From assembly GCF_000468755.1 (NCBI RefSeq), contig NZ_AWEZ01000020.1, forward strand, positions 1-64,000: a stretch of 64,000 nt of DNA, in the 5' to 3' direction. This DNA comes from Olsenella profusa F0195 (GTDB lineage Bacteria > Actinomycetota > Coriobacteriia > Coriobacteriales > Atopobiaceae). Position numbers and translations under genes: made by a program. The notes beneath the pieces were generated by a model. It was not told the origin of the DNA. It saw nothing but the letters and a program-made list of their open reading frames with translations, and searched no databases. Each line of letters starts with the position of its first letter. Position 1 is the first letter of the stretch. This document shows positions 59,747 to 64,000 of this stretch, piece by piece.

Positions 59747-60751
59747 ATGCTGAACGTAGCGAAGGCAAATGACAGGGAGCGATCCGACCTCATCAGGATT
59801 ACGGCGGCTGAGAAGAGACTCCAGCCGGCAATCATCGAGAAGGACCTGTAGGTCTGTTACCTACTCGACCACCTGTTCTGCCACAGCGAGTTCAGGGGCT
59901 CCATCATCTTTAAGGGTGGCACAAGCCTATCGAAAGCCTATCATCTCATCGAGCGGTTCTCAGAGGACGTCGATCTCATACTCGACTGGCGGCTCATAGG
60001 TTATGGCATCGACGAGCCCTGGGAGGAGCGCTCCAACACCAAGCAGGACGGATTCAAGCTCGAGACTGTCGAGCGCACAAACCGTTATCTCGCCGAAGTC
60101 TTCATTCCATCGCTGAAGGAGGGGCTCTCGGAAAGACTCGGTTTCGAGGCAGACGTACGAGCTGGTGCCGAAGAGGAGACCGTTCTCTTTGCCTACCCAA
60201 GGTTGCTCTCATCCGAATCGACGCTGGATGTAGTGAAGCTGGAGATTGGTCCGCTGGCCGCGTTGACGCCGTCGACACCGGTGGGAGATAACGCCCTACG
60301 CCGCCGAGCTGCACCCGGAAGCCTTCTCGCAGCCGTCAACCATAGTCGAAACGGCCGTAGCTGAGCGCACCTTTGGGAGAAAGCTACCATCCTGCACCAG
60401 GAGGCCAACCGTCCCATGGGCAAGGCAATGCCGAAACGCTACTCGCGCCACTATTACGATATGTACCGCCTCGGACATTCTGATGTTGCGGCCCGCGCCA
60501 TCGCGCAACCTAAGTTGCTCGCCAAGGTCATCGCCTTTAAAGAGAAGTCCTACCGCACGCCCTGGGCAAGGCCCGCCGACGCCAGGCCCGGCACGCTCAA
60601 GCTGACCCCACAGGCGGAGCGATTGGCCGAGCTCGCCGCCGACTATGGGAGCATGCAGCCGATGATCTTCGGTGAGGCACCCGCATTTGACGATGTGGTC
60701 GCCTTCATGTCCGACCTGGAGTCGCGCATCAACGCGACGGCAAGAACATAG
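59747..60751 (+). pseudogene. AbiEii-like nucleotidyltransferase toxin, inactivated
   Basis: The start at 59747 follows the antitoxin by nine bases, but an in-frame TAG lies at 59849 after 34 codons. The frame then continues for a long stretch with the AbiEii signature (IIFKGGTSLSKAYHLIERFSEDVDL), the nucleotidyltransferase GGTSLSKA and DVDL. Two further frameshifts near 60279 and 60372 break the C-terminal half, which ends YSRHYYDMYRLG... Three separate lesions make this a true pseudogene. It should have been a cell-killing or abortive-infection toxin. Confidence 0.9.
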
Positions 60752-60900
60752 AGAAATGTGATTGCGGCAACAATGATCTGGGAGATGGAGGTAATCATCC
60801 ACATCACATCACCCCTCCTCGCTTAACTCCTAGTGCTTTGCTGGGTATGATGCAGGAATCGTCAACGCACGCATCATGCAGGGTGCGCCAAGGAGGGCCC

Positions 60901-61005
60901 TTGCTGGTGGCGCTGGGCGCCGTACAGAGGGGCGACCAGATCGCCTACTTCAACAACTACCGCGAGCTGGGCTCCATGTCGATGACCTCCTACATCTTCA
61001 TGTAA
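60901..61005 (+). pseudogene. Possible gene remnant or small ORF
   Basis: A TTG at 60901 with AAGGAGG upstream would start a 34-aa peptide ending GSMSMTSYIFM. It has the composition of a real protein end rather than of noncoding DNA. It could be the tail of a lost gene. No family recognised. Confidence 0.3.
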
Positions 61006-61175
61006 GCATGCGGACCTCCGGCACATACGCTAAAGGCCTCTAACGATTGCTCGAGCCGATCGTGATGAACACCACGGTGCACGTTAGACGCAAGGAAACC
61101 GGAGCATATCAAGACATTACACGGCAATCGGACCATCCTTGTGCTGCATATAACCACGCACTAAAATTACGACCA
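61006..61175. other. Intergenic DNA before the TPP riboswitch
   Basis: No gene is visible. The stretch is AT-richer towards 61160 (CACTAAAATTACG), where the promoter of the riboswitch transcript should lie. Confidence 0.4.
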
Positions 61176-61264
61176 ATGGGGAGCTCGCGAGATGCGGGCT
61201 GAGAGGGAGCGTATGCCCGCTCCGACCCTATGAACCTGATGCGGGTAATGCCGTCGAAGGGAGT
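61176..61264 (+). ncRNA. TPP riboswitch (thi box)
   Basis: The conserved THI-box parts are present in order: GGGGAGC at the 5' side, GGGCTGAGAGGG, GACCCTATGAACCTGATG and GGGTAATGCCGTCGAAGGGA. This matches the thiamine pyrophosphate aptamer. Its 3' arm contains AAGGGAG, which is the ribosome site of the next gene, so ligand binding should hide it and block translation. Confidence 0.95.
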
Positions 61265-61268
61265 GCGT

Positions 61269-62459
61269 ATGTCGCAGCCACGCGTTTTGTCCTCTTCGAA
61301 ATTGGGATGGGTCTGGTTCGGGGCAGCCGTGTCCCTTGCCGAGATCCTCACGGGAACGTTCTTCGCCCCGCTCGGATTCGAGATGGGTATAGCCGCCATC
61401 CTTGTGGGTCACGTCATTGGATGTGCGTTGTTCTACCTGGTAGGCTTCGTCAGTGCGAAAACCGGCGAGTCGGCCATGGAAGTCGCGAACCGCTCGTTCG
61501 GCCGTTTCGGTGCCGATGCGTTTTCCATTGCGAACGTGATCCAGCTCATTGGTTGGACGGCCATCATGATCATGTCCGGTGCTACGGCCGCCACATTGCT
61601 GATGCCACAGCTGGGCGTGGCAGGTTGGAGCGTCATCATAGGCGCGCTCATCGTGCTGTGGATCGCCATCGGTATGAAGAAGATGGGCACGGTGCAATCG
61701 ATTGCCGCCATCGTACTAGTGGCGCTCACGTTCGCGGTGAGCTTCGTCGTATTTGGCGACAGCACCAAAGCCTCTGCGGTGAGCGCCGAGAACCTGTCAT
61801 TCGGCGCGGCAATCGAGCTGGCTGCTGCGATGCCGCTTTCATGGCTGCCCGTTGCGGGCGACTACCTGTGCACCGCCAAGAGGCCAGCGGCCGGCACCAC
61901 GCTCGCTACTGGCGCGTACTTCATCGGAAGCTGCTGGATGTTCGCTATCGGGCTGGGATGCGCGCTGTTTGCCGGGTCGGACGATGTCGCCACCGTGCTG
62001 GCGCAGTCGGGCATGGGCGCTGTGGGCATTCTCGTCGTTGTGATTTCCACGGTGACTACCACGTTCCTCGACGCGCAATCCGCTGGCGTATCTGCCGAAT
62101 CCATCCATCCACGCCTGCACGCGCGCGTCTGCGGCATCGCGGCAGCCGTTATTGGCTGCGTACTGGCCATCGTGGCCCCGGTGGGCGACTTCGAGGGGTT
62201 CCTGTACCTCATCGGCTCGGTGTTCGCGCCAATGGCGACCATCGTGTGCGTGAATTATTTCGTGCTGCACCGCAACCGCGCGGGCGTGCGCATTGATTGG
62301 CACAACGTGGTGCTGTGGCTGCTCGGATTTGGACTGTATCGTCTCTCGCTCGATTGGGTGCTTCCATGCGGCAATACGCTGCCCGTGATGGCAATCATCG
62401 CCATCACGGCAGTCGTGATTGACGTCATCGAGCGGAAGATGCGCCGACAGTGTGCGTAA
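61269..62459 (+). CDS. cytX: Hydroxymethylpyrimidine transporter CytX-like (NCS1 family)
   Basis: This 396-aa membrane protein has about twelve hydrophobic helices and belongs to the NCS1 nucleobase transporter family. TPP-riboswitch control points to the CytX group, proposed to import the thiamine precursor hydroxymethylpyrimidine. The start at 61269 follows AAGGGAG; the longer frame start lies inside the riboswitch. It is monocistronic here. Confidence 0.9.
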   Translation: MSQPRVLSSSKLGWVWFGAAVSLAEILTGTFFAPLGFEMGIAAILVGHVIGCALFYLVGFVSAKTGESAMEVANRSFGRFGADAFSIANVIQLIGWTAIMIMSGATAATLLMPQLGVAGWSVIIGALIVLWIAIGMKKMGTVQSIAAIVLVALTFAVSFVVFGDSTKASAVSAENLSFGAAIELAAAMPLSWLPVAGDYLCTAKRPAAGTTLATGAYFIGSCWMFAIGLGCALFAGSDDVATVLAQSGMGAVGILVVVISTVTTTFLDAQSAGVSAESIHPRLHARVCGIAAAVIGCVLAIVAPVGDFEGFLYLIGSVFAPMATIVCVNYFVLHRNRAGVRIDWHNVVLWLLGFGLYRLSLDWVLPCGNTLPVMAIIAITAVVIDVIERKMRRQCA

Positions 62460-62763
62460 TGCCGCTGACGTTTCTCCTTGAGCCTCGGCGCGGCGGGCGG
62501 CATGTACGATCCCGCCGCGCTTGGGGAGTCCCCCTTCCTTGTCATCCAAAGAGTGTCACCAAAACGTCCTAGCCATCAACACCGAGCACTGGTCGATCGC
62601 ACCGGAGGGGTTCACGATGACATGACCGAGAAGGGCCGGAAGAGGATAGGGACAATGATGGACATGTTAGGACATTGGTCCATCATGTCGGGACATGTCT
62701 CAACATGTGGGTCACGTGCACCTCTTGGATACTTGATGGCCCACATCGACTATTGAGTATGCC
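62460..62763. other. Intergenic region with ACATGT repeats
   Basis: About 300 bp between convergent genes. It holds the inverted repeat ATGATGGAC (62655-62663)/GTCCATCAT (62678-62686), and ACATGT elements at 62662, 62693 and 62703, with ACATTG at 62672. The frame from 62478 to 62756 is not convincing as a gene. A TEHWSIAPEGFTMT-like peptide around 62585-62625 could be a gene remnant. Confidence 0.4.
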
Positions 62764-63219
62764 CTACTCCTTCTCCAGCTCGGTGTTTATGGCGTTGACG
62801 ATACCCTCGACATCGTTGGCGTCACGCACGAGCCTTTTGAAGTCATCGTCCATGAGCAGCACCGCGGTCTTGGAAAGAAGCTTGAGGTGCGTCGTGCCGG
62901 CCTGGCTGTTGGGAACCAGAAGGGCGATGGCGATATCCACAGGCTTGCCGTCGAACGAGGGCCACTCGACCGCATGGTCGTTCTTATAGACGATGACTGT
63001 TGCACGCCTGATCTCATTGCACTTAGCGTGAGGAATCGCAAAGCCCTCGGTCATGCCCGTCTCGCCCAGAGCCTCTCGATCGATGAATGACTGGTGCACT
63101 GCCGCGGCATCGTCAGTCACGCCAAGCTGAACGGCCTTGCGGGCCACATCCCAAAGAGCCTCGTCCTTGCTATCCGCATGCTGTCCAAGCATCACGTTGT
63201 CTGACTTCAGAAAGCCCAT
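62764..63219 (-). CDS. PTS fructose-type EIIA protein
   Basis: The 151-aa single-domain protein is EIIA of the fructose/mannitol family. The phosphorylated residue is His64 (FAIPHAKC), and the fold motifs (LGETGMTEGF, VDIAIALLVPN) are clear. It passes phosphate from HPr to an EIIB/EIIC pair or acts as a regulator. It starts at 63219, with the ATG 2 bases after the preceding gene's stop. No EIIB or EIIC is visible, so it may serve a distant transporter. Confidence 0.9.
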   Translation of the reverse strand: MGFLKSDNVMLGQHADSKDEALWDVARKAVQLGVTDDAAAVHQSFIDREALGETGMTEGFAIPHAKCNEIRRATVIVYKNDHAVEWPSFDGKPVDIAIALLVPNSQAGTTHLKLLSKTAVLLMDDDFKRLVRDANDVEGIVNAINTELEKE

Positions 63220-63221
63220 CG

Positions 63222-64000
63222 TCACACCGCTTTCGTATCTAGCTGTTCTGCACAAAGAGCTCGACGGCCTAGCTCGATGGCACCGAGGATGCCTTGCGCA
63301 CCACCACATCCCGCCGGAACGATGTACTCGCTGATGTTCTCTACCTGGGAGGTCGCGATGTAACCGTGCAGAATCTCCTGGACCTTGTCACGCACGAGTG
63401 GGAAGAGCTGACCCTGGCTCATCACACCTCCACCGAGCACAATCCTCTGCGGCGCATAGCAAAGGACGTAGGTGCTGACACCCTCCGCAAGATAGGCTGC
63501 CTCGAGGTCCCACACGCGGTCATCGGAGGCAAGGTCAGCGGCCTTCTTGCCCCAGCGTCTCTCGATCGAGGGGCCTGATGCCATGCCCTCGAGGCAGCTG
63601 TCGTGGTAGGGGCACACGCTCCTGCCACGGTCGCCCTCAACTTTCGGGACAACAATGTGACCTGCCTCAGGGTGCAGCATTCCGTGGAGCAGGGTGCCCT
63701 CGATCATGACACCAGCGCCGATGCCGGTTCCGACAGTCACATACACAACGCAGTCGCATCCCCTTGCCGCACCAAACGTCGCCTCGCCCAGGCATGCAGC
63801 GTTGACATCCGTGTCATATCCGACGGGAATGCCCAACTCACGCATGAAGTCGCCCCGGAAGTGGTGGTACTTCCAAGCTGACTTGGGCGTCTCAAGAATC
63901 TGCCCATACCGTGGGTCACTCGGACTCACGCATGTGGGGCCAAACGCACCGATGCCCAGTGCATCTATGTCACGGCTACGGAACCACTCGACCATGTGGG
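63222..64000 (-). CDS. ROK family sugar kinase, 5' end outside the window
   Basis: About 259 residues of a fructokinase-type ROK protein are seen. Features include GIGAFGPTC, GYDTDVNAACLGE, VGTGIGAGVMIEG, the zinc-type CPYHDSCLEG and LGGGVMSQ. The catalytic Asp is in the DTDVNA motif. It should phosphorylate fructose or a related hexose. The N-terminal phosphate-binding region lies beyond position 64000; the ATG at 63995 is internal. It is co-directional with the EIIA gene two bases downstream, so both likely serve fructose use. Confidence 0.88.
   Translation of the reverse strand, partial: HMVEWFRSRDIDALGIGAFGPTCVSPSDPRYGQILETPKSAWKYHHFRGDFMRELGIPVGYDTDVNAACLGEATFGAARGCDCVVYVTVGTGIGAGVMIEGTLLHGMLHPEAGHIVVPKVEGDRGRSVCPYHDSCLEGMASGPSIERRWGKKAADLASDDRVWDLEAAYLAEGVSTYVLCYAPQRIVLGGGVMSQGQLFPLVRDKVQEILHGYIATSQVENISEYIVPAGCGGAQGILGAIELGRRALCAEQLDTKAV

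Noticed and set aside
62478-62756. 92-codon plus-strand frame after cytX
   Set aside because: No domain, weak ribosome site and repetitive DNA inside; probably noncoding or a gene remnant.

Overview
The window is high-GC actinobacterial chromosome carrying one complete-looking siphophage prophage. The gene set (LicD/flippase/glycosyltransferase surface-glycan genes, an LCP cell-wall ligase, BioY, CsoR/CopA, fructose-type PTS EIIA with a ROK kinase, TPP-controlled CytX) and the very high GC fit an anaerobic member of the Coriobacteriia such as Olsenella or Atopobium. That placement is my inference from protein style; no 16S rRNA gene is present.

Left chromosomal arm (1-20.9 kb): a frameshifted DUF4143 ATPase; a surface-polysaccharide cluster (GT2, GT8, LicD, flippase); a lipoprotein carboxylesterase; purF; a mirror-symmetric repeat array; an SDR oxidoreductase; an ATP-grasp protein; a uracil-DNA-glycosylase-like protein; a radical SAM protein; an LCP protein; a histidine phosphatase; a copper module (CsoR operator, csoR, and copA with a CopZ-like domain fused at its C-terminus); bioY; and a membrane protein whose stop codon lies inside the prophage attachment core.

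Prophage (about 20,877-54,977, 34.1 kb): the same 15-bp core lies at both ends, and at the right end it overlaps the stop codon of cysE. Left to right there is a small plus-strand accessory cassette. Then follows a long minus-strand block read right to left: early genes (excisionase-like, RusA, DUF1351, ERF, SSB, replisome organiser, DnaC-like ATPase, HNH, methyltransferase, many tiny Cys-rich proteins), a late regulator, terminase, portal, a MuF head protein with a C-terminal nuclease-like toxin domain, tRNA-Leu, a thioredoxin-like protein, scaffold, capsid, connectors, tail tube, tail chaperones with a canonical -1 slippery site, tape measure, tail tip/fibre, holin and amidase. At the right a divergent switch (Cro-like/CI-like, three operators) controls a plus-strand lysogeny block ending in a lipoprotein and a tyrosine integrase.

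Right chromosomal arm (55-64 kb): cysE behind a structured leader, a nitroreductase, a membrane protein, an iron-type alcohol dehydrogenase, an AbiE-type pair with intact antitoxin and ruined toxin, cytX behind a TPP riboswitch, and a fructose-type EIIA with a truncated ROK kinase at the edge.

The most interesting points are the MuF capsid toxin next to a phage tRNA-Leu with an atypical anticodon loop, the mirror array after purF, phased 10-bp repeats beside the terminase genes, the three-operator switch, the CopA-CopZ fusion with an internal start, and the cysE leader RNA.
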